Positions 38,901-47,280 of a stretch of DNA of 53,747 nucleotides are shown here, in pieces. Positions within the stretch are counted from its first letter, which is position 1, and each line of letters opens with the position of its first letter. The position numbers were made by a program, and so were the translations under genes. Below the pieces are notes generated by a model, which was not told where the DNA came from, made no database searches, and saw only the letters and a list, made by a program, of their open reading frames with translations. The stretch covers positions 1 to 53,747 of IMG/VR virus record IMGVR_UViG_3300028392_000082, one strand, 5' to 3'. Source of the DNA: a virus.

Positions 38901-40208
38901 TGCCATATCGGAAACTAATTGATCAGGCGATTGATTAGAAAAAACGTTATTTTTTATGTAATCATAATTTAGAGTAATGCTATCTATATCATCATTAATT
39001 GTGTTTTTATTAAAAGCTAGTCCGTATTTTTTTAAGTAGATTGCATCGTCAGTAGCGTAATCATATTTTTTCCAGTCAGCGTAACTTTCTGCTGAGGTAG
39101 AATTGGTTTTTAAATCACTAGGAGAAACAGCATATTTTGCAAATGTGCTATTCGATATAGTATCACCCCATGCTTCGCTTGCTTTAGAAGACGCATTTTT
39201 TGGATCTAAATCAGCAATTAAACTATCATAATTTAATAATTTCTTTTTAGCCTCGTCTTCTTTAGCCTTTATTTCGCTATCTTTTTTAGCCTGCTCTGCT
39301 TTTACGGTAGCTTCCTTTACTGCTTCAATCTTTTTATAGATATTATTTAAGTCGTTGACTTGTTGTTGTAATATATCTGGAAGATTTAAAGGGTGGTTAA
39401 TCTTAATACTTTCTGCTAGCGTTCCTAAACCTGCCATTTTCAAAGTACAATCGTATCCGCCGTCTTGATTGTAAGAAAAACTAAAGTTGACTACCATGCC
39501 CAGCATGCCGTCGTAGTTACCTTCTGATTCTCTTCTTTTTTCGCCAATGTGTAATTGAATTTGTTCTTTTACAAGTCCATTAGAAAATGGATCTAAAGAA
39601 AATAATTCTGTAGAAGATAATGCACCATCTCCAGTTAAAGTAGTTGGATAGTAATATGTGTTACCCCATTCTAAGTACATTGTAAAACCTAATTTGAAAT
39701 ACAAAGCGTCCATTACGTCCAACTGATCTTTGTCCCAAACTTTGAATTCTATTGTGGCCATTCTTATAGATCCCAATTTACCTTGAGTTTCAATACTAAC
39801 TCTTGTTAAACCTGGCATTGGGCGATATCCGTACTTATTTACTTCTTTTTCTCCCAACATAGAGTAGGTCTCTTTGAAACCTTGTCTTGGCGTATAAGAA
39901 GTTGCGCCGTTTTGAATTTTTGTGTATACTGAAGTTCCTCCTTGTAACACGAAATCTTTTGCTAAAGAGTCAGGATTTGACAAAGGATAACCAATAAGAT
40001 CAGAGAAGTAACGTATATCTTCTTGTGCCTCTAAATTAACAGAAGACACTAACCTTACCCATGCAGTTTTGTTAGAAAGATACTCCAAATTTGCATTGTC
40101 TCTTTGGAGTTGGAGTCCTTTAGCACTTCTAGTTTGCAATTGTTTAAGTAACCAATTAGGGATAGCAGTGCCTATTATATTGGATATCTTATTATCAGAA
40201 CCTGCCAT
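35943..40208 (-). CDS. Baseplate hub/tail protein with C-terminal M23 endopeptidase domain
   Basis: A 1421-residue protein. The long N-terminal part is structural (Asn/Ser/Asp-rich, beta-rich with coiled-coil linkers). The last 125 residues carry an M23 peptidase fold: AWDLFVPAYTPVYALFDG, then WYTHLDS, KKGDLLGYVG and THLHIAL. The first metal-binding His of the usual HxxxD appears as Glu (SENAWD), a variant seen in some phage proteins. It probably perforates peptidoglycan during infection. It stands at the end of the tail module, equivalent to T4 gp5/gp27. Confidence 0.8.
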   Translation of the reverse strand: MAGSDNKISNIIGTAIPNWLLKQLQTRSAKGLQLQRDNANLEYLSNKTAWVRLVSSVNLEAQEDIRYFSDLIGYPLSNPDSLAKDFVLQGGTSVYTKIQNGATSYTPRQGFKETYSMLGEKEVNKYGYRPMPGLTRVSIETQGKLGSIRMATIEFKVWDKDQLDVMDALYFKLGFTMYLEWGNTYYYPTTLTGDGALSSTELFSLDPFSNGLVKEQIQLHIGEKRRESEGNYDGMLGMVVNFSFSYNQDGGYDCTLKMAGLGTLAESIKINHPLNLPDILQQQVNDLNNIYKKIEAVKEATVKAEQAKKDSEIKAKEDEAKKKLLNYDSLIADLDPKNASSKASEAWGDTISNSTFAKYAVSPSDLKTNSTSAESYADWKKYDYATDDAIYLKKYGLAFNKNTINDDIDSITLNYDYIKNNVFSNQSPDQLVSDMARFGDTFLQYGQLYFSKNSYYASDKYKTGLYPQTFEIKIDFSQNNGVKYNNDSKSNIAKHVFEFLTTGEINYGSYKMLLDSSKKVVLNTRQSQLLPDDRKSPDGWVGGSYKITQIINGESSPSYDRANRTDIGLSGYYLTLHYNLTIPTTTSKDGTKNVGGTLVDSVDKSDGTTTLPVYVKITDSALIDKILANRKLEITAQYFDYLKNINSQNTNAETTTADSKPAQGSDPSQTSPSSNTQSSLECILRTIQVYSLVDAIKKANNALDIGLVPQKVDLTTSLASQIFSAGIFKSFIQNLIDDKIDASVTIQRFAKYGFNASLLAGRESVDMLPPVNYKELLTSYVVPYKINQNLQDGSQLNHPVYIQFGLLLMILNDTCLLYDKKIGATDNTSTTPIMYLDFNPETNFCLSNPSQLSVDGLSFLIPFEGQFSDYVKLFNPAVLNSSNEILATKENKAVTKLFNPASSKDIFLNKIPKFKFTNSGDSTDAHRGKVMNVLVSIDYLFGIIKQYLSQDASNSLYLKALIDQILSDMNKTLGSFNAFRLYYDDSANTLQVVDDQLVPGKTNETLISKTGTTDLPLYGVASIAKTLELKTDLSTRVNNLLAISANADQKKQASNSVDASPVGAINNFYYDRYINNRTGLTDEKTPANNDTEKESAIKFNSNVEQFYGTDKPSTENVNHATNYFIQRMATNKNESFPTRAAAMIPVSVNFSTDGISGFGITQGFTIPQQLLPYTYSARAVKVDKNGKQELDALHKVGFITTGINHIIENNQWTTSIKGSMIYLKNRSDFNGELNKSQDKGGVAVPGAGDAIDIIGGTGTSSSKGSKSARGTGNATNNATSTSAYLFGTSKSFGDSVSQKAHGARDASQKGQWQSENAWDLFVPAYTPVYALFDGTISGINFYEVVPYIWGYRFTLNGSKTNSWYTHLDSVVAKDGQSVKKGDLLGYVGRPPRPDYAWDTHLHIALKDGVLSTYLDSTGKLL

Positions 40209-40209
40209 A

Positions 40210-40518
40210 TTATCTTTTTGAGTTTACTATCTTGTATTGATTAATTACCGATTGAACGTCATTGGGAATTCTTAGTTGCATTCCAACGGGTGGATACAAA
40301 GAATCTCCTGGTAATGCATTTGCTGAAGCTATGATCCACCATAAGGTAACGTCTCCATAAAAATCGTTTGCTAATAGATCTAGTCTATCTCCAAGAGTGC
40401 TTATTACGTAAGTATCATTTTCAGTCACAGCGATGTCTGGATATACATTATTTACATAGTATTGACTACCTGTTGCATTGTATTTAATTACGTTTATATT
40501 TTGGTATCTGTAAGGCAT
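40210..40518 (-). CDS. gp53/LysM-like baseplate wedge protein
   Basis: A 102-residue protein. GDRLDLLANDFYGDVTLWWIIASANAL...YPPVGMQLRIP has the LysM-like pattern of T4 gp53 and P2 gpX: a short two-strand, two-helix peptide binder at the baseplate. It lies directly between the hub and a tail protein, as in many myoviruses. Confidence 0.8.
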   Translation of the reverse strand: MPYRYQNINVIKYNATGSQYYVNNVYPDIAVTENDTYVISTLGDRLDLLANDFYGDVTLWWIIASANALPGDSLYPPVGMQLRIPNDVQSVINQYKIVNSKR

Positions 40519-40528
40519 TTTTTATTTA

Positions 40529-42358
40529 TTATCCAGTTTGAGGAACGTAATCGAAGTCTATTGGTTCTTGTATAATTGGAGGATTTTTTAACGACTCTCG
40601 TAATTGCTGAGTATTGAAATCTAATAAAGCTTGGTATACTTTATTCTCTTCGTTTATTTTTGTTTGAGCAGTATTAATATCTTCTTGTCTTTGTTGTTCT
40701 ATTTTTTGAGTAATAGAAGTATAATTAGTCGCATTTTGTACAACATTATTATTTGCTATCAATGCTGGCACTTCAGTTTCTGTTCTTCTTCTTGGTAAAA
40801 TATCCATAATTGGTTTGAACGATATGCTTACTTCAACTAGATGTGGTAGTTGAGGTTTATTTTCTGCAGCCACATCGTTTATTTCCCAAGTCGCTTGACC
40901 ATCTATAGAGACATTTACGCTTTCTAAAAATCCTGGGGTTCTGTATATGTAATCGCCTATTGTTAATCTAACTATAGGCGCTCTCATAATTGAGGTAGTT
41001 GGACTATAATCAGGATAAACTTGACTGATTAGATCGTTTAATTTTTGATACAACGGCTTTAATTCAGCTGATGATTGTGAAAATATTTTAAAACTAAAAG
41101 ATATTGATCTATCGAATCCTTGATAAGTTCTAAAATTTTCTCCTCTACCCAAATATTTGAAAGAGTTTAATTCAGCTGAGTGATTGTCTGTTATGCTTCC
41201 TAAAAATGCTCTAAATACTAGCGCTTGAGATCTACTAGGATTATCGTTTGAAATTGCTTCGAATGCAAATTTAATGATATCTTTATTTTCTGTAGCATTG
41301 TCCCATGGTGATGTGCTATTATTAAAAAATTTTGCTGCTGACGCATTTAATTTATCGACACCATTTAAATTGCCTTTTAAAAATTTTACTATGTATCCAG
41401 GATTTCCCGTATTTAATTTATTCTCTATGCTATCTGTGGTGTAATTCCAAGCTCTTGATTTTTGTGCTGTATTAGTCACATCCAATCTAAAGTCAGAAAT
41501 AACAGGAACTCCAAATTTTGTAGCTTTTCTATTCGGATCCATTAATTTATCGTAAGTCAATGTAAATTGATTCGATAATTTTGTAGAATCAACAAATCTT
41601 CTAATAACTGTTTTTCCAGTTCCGTATGTAGAACCAGGCCCTTGTAAGTAATCGAATAAAATATTTCTATTTAAAGAGAAGCCTAAATCGTTGTATAAAG
41701 TTACATCTGCTAGTGCTGAATTCGTTAAAGTAGAAACCATTTTAGTTTTGTAAAAAGCCACCAATCTATTCGTCTTTCCGTTATTGCTTGGTAGTGCTTG
41801 TGCTCCTACAGTATCTGCGTAGAATTTTTGGCCTGGTTGGAACGCGTTTAATCCGGCTCTATTTCCATGGGTGCCTGTACCCGCTGTTGCCACAGAATAC
41901 AAAGTATTTGCGCCGGTTGCATTATATACCCACGTATTTGGAACAGTGCCAGTATAAATCTGGTCAGCTAGGTTGTCTCTTGTTTGATAAGTATATTGAG
42001 TCTCTATTCTTGGATTAGACTTCTGTAATAAGACCTGCTTTGTTAAGAACGCTTTACCTCTTGGATCGTCTTTTAAAAATTTAGAAATTCTTAGTGCGTC
42101 TACTTGTGCTGCCGGACTCAAGTATTGTTGACCTGTAATTGATGCAGCAGAACCGCCTCTTATCGGAAAATCCAAAGAGGTTCTGTTTGTATTGTAATAG
42201 TCTCTAATAGACTGCGCAACGTTTTGATCGTCGATAGGAAATTTAACATAAGGTTGATCTGAACTTCCACCGCCCGGTCTGTCCATTCCGTACTTTAAGG
42301 TTTTAAAGTCGGTTTTTATTTCAAATAGCTCTTTCTGTCTTATGTTTCTTACTGGCAT
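40529..42358 (-). CDS. Baseplate/tail tube-junction structural protein (gp48/54-like candidate)
   Basis: A 609-residue protein. The middle and C-terminal region has FKYLGRGENFRTYQGFDRS, SQSSAELKPLYQKLNDLISQVYP and GDYIYRTPGFLESVNVSIDG, a pattern like T4 tube-initiator baseplate proteins (gp48/gp54). It is located between tape measure and gp53-like gene, as in T4-type tails. Function by position and weak pattern. Confidence 0.65.
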   Translation of the reverse strand: MPVRNIRQKELFEIKTDFKTLKYGMDRPGGGSSDQPYVKFPIDDQNVAQSIRDYYNTNRTSLDFPIRGGSAASITGQQYLSPAAQVDALRISKFLKDDPRGKAFLTKQVLLQKSNPRIETQYTYQTRDNLADQIYTGTVPNTWVYNATGANTLYSVATAGTGTHGNRAGLNAFQPGQKFYADTVGAQALPSNNGKTNRLVAFYKTKMVSTLTNSALADVTLYNDLGFSLNRNILFDYLQGPGSTYGTGKTVIRRFVDSTKLSNQFTLTYDKLMDPNRKATKFGVPVISDFRLDVTNTAQKSRAWNYTTDSIENKLNTGNPGYIVKFLKGNLNGVDKLNASAAKFFNNSTSPWDNATENKDIIKFAFEAISNDNPSRSQALVFRAFLGSITDNHSAELNSFKYLGRGENFRTYQGFDRSISFSFKIFSQSSAELKPLYQKLNDLISQVYPDYSPTTSIMRAPIVRLTIGDYIYRTPGFLESVNVSIDGQATWEINDVAAENKPQLPHLVEVSISFKPIMDILPRRRTETEVPALIANNNVVQNATNYTSITQKIEQQRQEDINTAQTKINEENKVYQALLDFNTQQLRESLKNPPIIQEPIDFDYVPQTG

Positions 42359-42366
42359 GGTTTCTT

Positions 42367-45135
42367 TTATGTAAATAGATTGCCTCTATCGAATTTTGAA
42401 TATTGATTATTTTCGAAACTATTCAATATTAAAGCGCCGACTTTAGTATCTCCCAAGAAAATTGGAGCTGCAGCGATTTGTATCTTATCGTTTGTTCCGC
42501 CTCTTCTATTCATCTGCTCTAGTAATTCGTTTGTTCTTTTTGTATTTTCTCCCATTTCTTTAACGTATTGGGCAGAATTCTTACCAAAATAAAATTCTCC
42601 TTTATCTATCACAGCGTTTCCAGATTCTTGAACTACTCCACCGTCTGCAGCTTTTGGTTTAGATAGTTGTCCTAAATTAGAACTTCTAATAGTACTTCCA
42701 AAATCTTTTAATTGATCTCCGTAATCCTCTCTAATTTTGCTATCTCCAATCAAGAATATATTTGCTATTTTTGAAATAGCATTTACCATAGATCCTGCAA
42801 CGTCTAATACTTGAGCAAAGAAATCTTTAACGCCGTTTACCATACCCATAATATTTTCAGGTTTAGACATCCAATTAATTGCTTTGTCTATAAACTGAGA
42901 TACTCCTGAATTTGATACTAAATCTACGAAACCTTGTTTAATTTTATCTATTAAAGCCGCAAGTTTTTCTTGAGCAGATCCATTAGCTAAAGCTTGATAC
43001 TCTTGTTTTTCTTGTTCGGTAGTAATAGCCGCCATTGTTGTGAAAGTCTTCTTGGCTAATTCGTATTTTTTTTCTGCGCTATCTGTATCTTTTGCTCCAA
43101 TCTTAGCTAAGAATTCTTGCTTCTTTAACATTTCACCCATAGAATCTCTAGTCATACCAAAAGCACTAGCCATACTTTCTGCAGCAATTCTATTTAGCTT
43201 TAAGAAATCTCCTGCGCTACCTACTTGATCAGTAATTTCTTTCGCTGCACCGGCTAAATCGTTATTTAAGAAAGCCTCTCTTGCTTTGGATAAATTAATA
43301 TCTTTACCTGTCAACAATTGTGCTTCCATCTCTTTTGAAATACTCGATTCAAAATCCAAGAAAGAATCAGCCATTCCGTCCAATTGTTTTAACTCAAGGC
43401 CCATTGCTTTTGTTTGCAATAACGCCTTTGTTAATTTTTCTGGATACTTAGCAAAACTTAAACCTAAATAACCGCCTAAATTACTAACATCTTTTAATAC
43501 CGCTTTGTAGTCTTGAGTTGCTAAACCTGCTTTTTTAAGATTCGCGACTTGCGCTATAATATTTCCAACAATATTTTCTGATTCTTTTCCTGTTATTGTA
43601 GAAGCTTCTGCAATTCTAGCTTGAGTTTCTGCGTCTACTCCAAGAACTTGATTTAATCTAATATTAGTAGCAAGAATTTCATTAGATAAAATAGCTGTAG
43701 TTCCTAAAGTTTTGCTTAAACCAATTTGAGCTTCGTACAATTTTTTAGAATTTACGAAAGCATCGTTTGTATTATTTGCAAAATCGCTAAATTGATTTGC
43801 TAATTTTTGAGATTCGTCAGCGCTTAAACCGAGTTCGCGTCCCATTTTAACAAACTGAGAATTTGCATTAACAGCAAAATCAAAGAATGTCGCCATCATA
43901 TCGACCAATCCTCCCAATAATCCGCCAACTAAAGGAATCTTTTCTAAGAATCCGCTAATTGGTTTTACTAAATTTTGAATAGGTCCGTCCGCTAATTCTC
44001 CTCCGATAGATTTCATTCCACTGGACAACATCTTAGTGGCTCCAGAAAACACATTCATTAAAGAGCTCCCAATCTTTCCTGCTATTAGCGCTAAAACTGC
44101 TGGATCTTTTAGAGAATTTAAAGCTCCTGTAAACATTGCGCTTAATCCGGATCCAAATACTTTAAAATTTGTAAGTAATTGACCAGGCGCGGCTTTTAAA
44201 TTATTGACAACGTTTTTGAATCCATTTCCTAAAGCTGCAGGAGCATTTTTAATTCCTTGCATAAAAGATTGAGTTCCATCTTTTAATTTATCAGAAATAC
44301 TTTTCGATTTAGGTATATCAAAAAGAGGAATAGGTTTTTTGCCTTGCTCTTCTCTTTGTATATTAATCGCTTGAATTCTCTTATTTCTCTGTATTAATTC
44401 TTCTTTCTGAGCGTTTAGTTCGTTTTGTGCTTGAATTTTTCTGGCTTTATCTACCATCGCTTCGTAAATAGAATCTCCTAAACCTAATTTTTTAGAAAAA
44501 TTCTCCATTGCAATACCAGAAAGACCTATAGAATTTTTAATTTCTCTTTCTTTAGATAACTGTTGCTCTAATTCTTTTGTCGTAGCCGTAAGCACTTGTT
44601 TGCTCTTTACTCTAGCAATGTATTCTCCTTGAAGTGGAGTTAATTCTTGAGATTCGCTATCTATTCTAGCCTCTATTAAATTTAAGGACTGTTTTAAAGA
44701 CTCTATTCTAGTTCTATCACCTTTTGCGCCAGCTTCTCTTAATTGACTTTCTATTTTGTCTTTATCACTTAATAAGCCTAAATACTCTTGAGCTCCATTT
44801 AATTGTTGCTGTCCAGCAATTTTTAACTTAATCTCTGTTTCTAATATCTTAGAAGCTTGAATAAACTCTTGAGATCTTGTCTTATTAATGTCTTGCTGAA
44901 TTCTTTTGATATCCAGACTGGAAGTTCTGAATCCATCTATAGAAGATCTTACTTTATTATAGCCAGTAAGTAATTTACCCAATTCCCTAACCTGATCTTT
45001 GATAATGTCATTAAAGTCATTACCATCCCTTAATATCTGTTTTAACGAGTCCCTTAAGTCTTTAGCTGAATCTGCTGCTTTAGCAGATTGCGATGCGTCC
45101 ATACCGGGACCTGAAGGGTTATTAGGATCTGACAT
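42367..45135 (-). CDS. Tail tape measure protein
   Basis: A 922-residue protein: long coiled-coil N-terminus (about 1-290), hydrophobic helices around 340-420 (including GGLLGGLVDMMATFFDFAVNA) and a long helical C-terminus with a final IAAAPIFLGDTKVGALI segment. Length and helical, hydrophobic composition fit the ruler that sets tail length. It lies downstream of tube and chaperone genes, the canonical order. Confidence 0.85.
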   Translation of the reverse strand: MSDPNNPSGPGMDASQSAKAADSAKDLRDSLKQILRDGNDFNDIIKDQVRELGKLLTGYNKVRSSIDGFRTSSLDIKRIQQDINKTRSQEFIQASKILETEIKLKIAGQQQLNGAQEYLGLLSDKDKIESQLREAGAKGDRTRIESLKQSLNLIEARIDSESQELTPLQGEYIARVKSKQVLTATTKELEQQLSKEREIKNSIGLSGIAMENFSKKLGLGDSIYEAMVDKARKIQAQNELNAQKEELIQRNKRIQAINIQREEQGKKPIPLFDIPKSKSISDKLKDGTQSFMQGIKNAPAALGNGFKNVVNNLKAAPGQLLTNFKVFGSGLSAMFTGALNSLKDPAVLALIAGKIGSSLMNVFSGATKMLSSGMKSIGGELADGPIQNLVKPISGFLEKIPLVGGLLGGLVDMMATFFDFAVNANSQFVKMGRELGLSADESQKLANQFSDFANNTNDAFVNSKKLYEAQIGLSKTLGTTAILSNEILATNIRLNQVLGVDAETQARIAEASTITGKESENIVGNIIAQVANLKKAGLATQDYKAVLKDVSNLGGYLGLSFAKYPEKLTKALLQTKAMGLELKQLDGMADSFLDFESSISKEMEAQLLTGKDINLSKAREAFLNNDLAGAAKEITDQVGSAGDFLKLNRIAAESMASAFGMTRDSMGEMLKKQEFLAKIGAKDTDSAEKKYELAKKTFTTMAAITTEQEKQEYQALANGSAQEKLAALIDKIKQGFVDLVSNSGVSQFIDKAINWMSKPENIMGMVNGVKDFFAQVLDVAGSMVNAISKIANIFLIGDSKIREDYGDQLKDFGSTIRSSNLGQLSKPKAADGGVVQESGNAVIDKGEFYFGKNSAQYVKEMGENTKRTNELLEQMNRRGGTNDKIQIAAAPIFLGDTKVGALILNSFENNQYSKFDRGNLFT

Positions 45136-45153
45136 ATTGATTGTTAACTAAAA

Positions 45154-45161
45154 ATAAATAT
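45154..45161 (-). promoter_or_regulatory. ATATTTAT motif upstream of tape measure
   Basis: Coding-strand ATATTTAT 19 nt before the start at 45135, in the 26-nt gap. Confidence 0.35.
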
Positions 45162-45422
45162 TTAAGCCTTTGGTTTTACCTTAGATACAAACGTGGGCTT
45201 GTCTTCAGACTTTGGCTTGGCAAACTCTGGTATGACTACTTTTGAATTATCTGTCTTGTTTGTGAGGACTTTATCGTTATCTTCTTGCATTTGACGCTGC
45301 CTTTCTAAGTGTTCGTTGATCTTTTTAATATTGAAACGACGCTTAGGTACATCCATCTGCCAAACTTCAGTGTAAGTAAAACCTCCACCACCGTGATATA
45401 CGAGGTCAAAAACCTCGGTCAT
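45162..45422 (-). CDS. Tail assembly chaperone C-terminal ORF (T part)
   Basis: An 86-residue ORF in the +1 frame relative to the upstream chaperone; its frame is open back to 45467. It contains LVYHGGGGFTYTEVWQMDVP and a Lys/Gln-rich tail. In most tailed phages the last gene before the tape measure is expressed as a frameshift fusion (G-T). It may also start at its own ATG at 45422. The alternative routes cannot be told apart here. Confidence 0.7.
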   Translation of the reverse strand: MTEVFDLVYHGGGGFTYTEVWQMDVPKRRFNIKKINEHLERQRQMQEDNDKVLTNKTDNSKVVIPEFAKPKSEDKPTFVSKVKPKA

Positions 45423-45432
45423 GAATACTGAC

Positions 45433-46200
45433 CTATATTCCGCTCCCGGGAAAAAAGAATTCCGCCGTCATTGGCATGTCAGATGTGACCTCCTCTCCAC
45501 CTTTTGTAGTGAAAGTGATCTGACTATCGATGTCCGGAGTCATAGAATCTATATAACGTCTTAACGGCATAGAATCTATTGAAAGTAGGGCACCGCTGTC
45601 GATGAACTCTCTGATGGTCTTTGTTGAATAATCTCCGTTAACCGAAGTAATTTGATGCTTTAATTTGGTAGTCAACAAACCTGGTGCTGCGTCTCCCAAA
45701 TTCTTTTTCAAGCCTTTTACCTCTTCGTCGATCTTCTTGTCGTCTGAGATTGTAAGTAATTTGAATGTAATAACGTTCTTAGTGCTTGGCAATTCGAAAG
45801 AGTACTCGTTCTTTTCGTTCAATGCACTAACGTCTACGTTTTTGTATCCAACTGACTGTAAGTTACCAACAACCGTCTCAACTTCTCCTGTGGCAGGATT
45901 GTAGTAGTCAAAAGAGTAGTCTTTACCGTAAGCCAATATACGAGCGGCTATAAGAAGCGCATTGCGATCGCCCAGAAGCAGATCCTCATACTTTATTGGA
46001 GTTTTAATAAGAGATTTAAGCATGTTCTCAATAGCTAGACCCTGACGTAACAGGTTAGCATTGGTGAGAATGTCTTCCTCTCTAGCGGTCATGTATTTTA
46101 ACTCAATTTGACCTGACGATGCAGGATTTTCTTTTGGGTAGATCAAGCCTTTTGAAGGAAGATCTATCATTTCGGTAGGAACCTGAAACTTTTCTGCCAT
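45433..46200 (-). CDS. Tail assembly chaperone / gp26-like hub assembly protein
   Basis: A 255-residue protein. IDLPSKGLIYPKENP, MTAREEDILTNANLLRQGLAIENML and LLLGDRNALLIAARILAYG follow the pattern of T4 gp26-type proteins and tail assembly chaperones. It is the gene just after the tube and before the tape measure. A run of six T then CCCGGG near its 3' end could promote frameshifting into the next ORF. Confidence 0.72.
   Translation of the reverse strand: MAEKFQVPTEMIDLPSKGLIYPKENPASSGQIELKYMTAREEDILTNANLLRQGLAIENMLKSLIKTPIKYEDLLLGDRNALLIAARILAYGKDYSFDYYNPATGEVETVVGNLQSVGYKNVDVSALNEKNEYSFELPSTKNVITFKLLTISDDKKIDEEVKGLKKNLGDAAPGLLTTKLKHQITSVNGDYSTKTIREFIDSGALLSIDSMPLRRYIDSMTPDIDSQITFTTKGGEEVTSDMPMTAEFFFPGSGI
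45445..45456 (-). other. Candidate programmed frameshift site (TTTTTTCCCGGG)
   Basis: Near the end of the 255-codon gene the coding strand reads TTC TTT TTT CCC GGG AGC. A +1 shift at CCC-G, or a -2 slip on the T-run, continues in frame into the 86-codon ORF (GGA GCG GAA TAT AGG ... ATG). The frame is open from here to that ORF with no stop. Position just before the tape measure matches the known frameshift in phage tail assembly genes. Not proven. Confidence 0.5.
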
Positions 46201-46218
46201 AAACTATGTATTTTATTT

Positions 46219-46226
46219 ATAAATAT
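46219..46226 (-). promoter_or_regulatory. ATATTTAT motif upstream of chaperone gene
   Basis: Coding-strand ATATTTAT 19 nt before the start at 46200 and after the strong terminator at 46254-46277, the arrangement expected of a promoter that restarts transcription. Confidence 0.45.
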
Positions 46227-46253
46227 ACCCCATTAAAATTTCCGGGAACAAAA

Positions 46254-46277
46254 AAAGACCGCAGTGAAGCGGCCTTT
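46254..46277 (-). terminator. Strong intrinsic terminator after tail tube
   Basis: On the minus strand AAAGGCCGC-TTCACT-GCGGTCTTT (9 bp with one G-U) followed by TTTTTTGTT. It is located just after the tube stop at 46302, probably so that abundant tube protein is made from its own transcript. Confidence 0.88.
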
Positions 46278-46301
46278 CTTATATTGTATGTTATTAGTAT
46301 A

Positions 46302-46787
46302 CTAGAAGTTCAAGATAGCGTAGTCCATACCAAGACTTAAAGTCAATTCGGTAGGATCTGAAGTAGACCAGTCGTAAGTTCCGAAGTTTGCTTCTTTGAT
46401 GAAAGCGCCCTTACAGATCCACTCAGATACGATATCACCAACTGGACCCAAGATTGATAAATTGATATCTTTCTTGTAAAAGTCAGAGTAACCGTTTCTA
46501 CCGGTAACTGATTCATGGTGTAAACGTACCCATTCCATAATAGCTTCTTGGCCTGATGGACTGATTGGGTTGTACAATGACAAACTGATATCTTTCCATT
46601 CAGCTTTACCTTTGATCTTACGGTAAACGTTGATATGGTCGATTTTGATCTCATTTAAAGTGATACCTGGAGCATCAGCTTTTTTGATCATATATGAAGG
46701 GATGCCATCAATGTACATTACGAAGCGATTTGATACTGTTGGTTCAAACGCTGTAAACATGATTTCATTTGGGTCCAATACTGGCAT
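46302..46787 (-). CDS. Tail tube protein (gp19-like)
   Basis: A 161-residue protein. SNRFVMYIDGIPSYMIKKADAP, NVYRKIKGKAEWKDISLSLYNP and DPTELTLSLGMDYAIL are the pattern of phage tail tube proteins of the T4/P2 type. It polymerises into the inner tube. Its expression is flanked by a strong terminator and an upstream ATATTTAT motif. Confidence 0.9.
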   Translation of the reverse strand: MPVLDPNEIMFTAFEPTVSNRFVMYIDGIPSYMIKKADAPGITLNEIKIDHINVYRKIKGKAEWKDISLSLYNPISPSGQEAIMEWVRLHHESVTGRNGYSDFYKKDINLSILGPVGDIVSEWICKGAFIKEANFGTYDWSTSDPTELTLSLGMDYAILNF

Positions 46788-46813
46788 GGTCTATTGATTT
46801 AGTTATTTCTTTT

Positions 46814-46821
46814 ATAAATAT
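46814..46821 (-). promoter_or_regulatory. ATATTTAT motif upstream of tail tube
   Basis: Coding-strand ATATTTAT 27 nt before the tube start at 46787. Confidence 0.4.
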
Positions 46822-46830
46822 CGTTATAAC

Positions 46831-47262
46831 TTATTTTTTCTTTTCTGCAACTTTCTTCTTAGCTTCTGCTTCTTTCTTTTTCTTGTCTTCAGCTTTCTTT
46901 TTATCGTCAGCTTCTTTTTTCTTTTTATCAGCAGCTATTTTTTTAGCGTCTTCTTTCTTAGCTTCGTTCATAGACTCTGCGCCTTTTCTAGCCCATTTTG
47001 TTTGTAAAAATTGCGAAATTTGACCAAGGTTTACTGTAGTTTTTTTAAGCAAGTCTCTTTGTTGGGGATCCTTTTCTACGTTTATTTCTTGCATTATCAT
47101 TTTAAGCGCTCTGTTAACAGCTTCGATTGTTTCTGCATCCAGTCCTCTTGTGCTGCCCTCTTTTACAGGAGTTTCAGTTTCTTCTTTGATCATTAACTTA
47201 GCCTTTACACTCTCGTATAAATGTGCTGGTACTTTAATTCTAATGATTGTATTATCGTTCAT
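46831..47262 (-). CDS. Lys-rich helical protein between sheath and tube
   Basis: A 143-residue protein. An ordered N-terminus (about 1-95, RIKVPAHLYESVKAKL...) is followed by a C-terminal run of Lys/Ala/Glu/Asp codons forming a highly charged helix. It is probably a structural or assembly protein of the tail; the tail-rich Lys helix could bind DNA or other tail parts. No family is recognised. Confidence 0.65.
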   Translation of the reverse strand: MNDNTIIRIKVPAHLYESVKAKLMIKEETETPVKEGSTRGLDAETIEAVNRALKMIMQEINVEKDPQQRDLLKKTTVNLGQISQFLQTKWARKGAESMNEAKKEDAKKIAADKKKKEADDKKKAEDKKKKEAEAKKKVAEKKK

Positions 47263-47280
47263 TTTCTATTTTATTTGATA

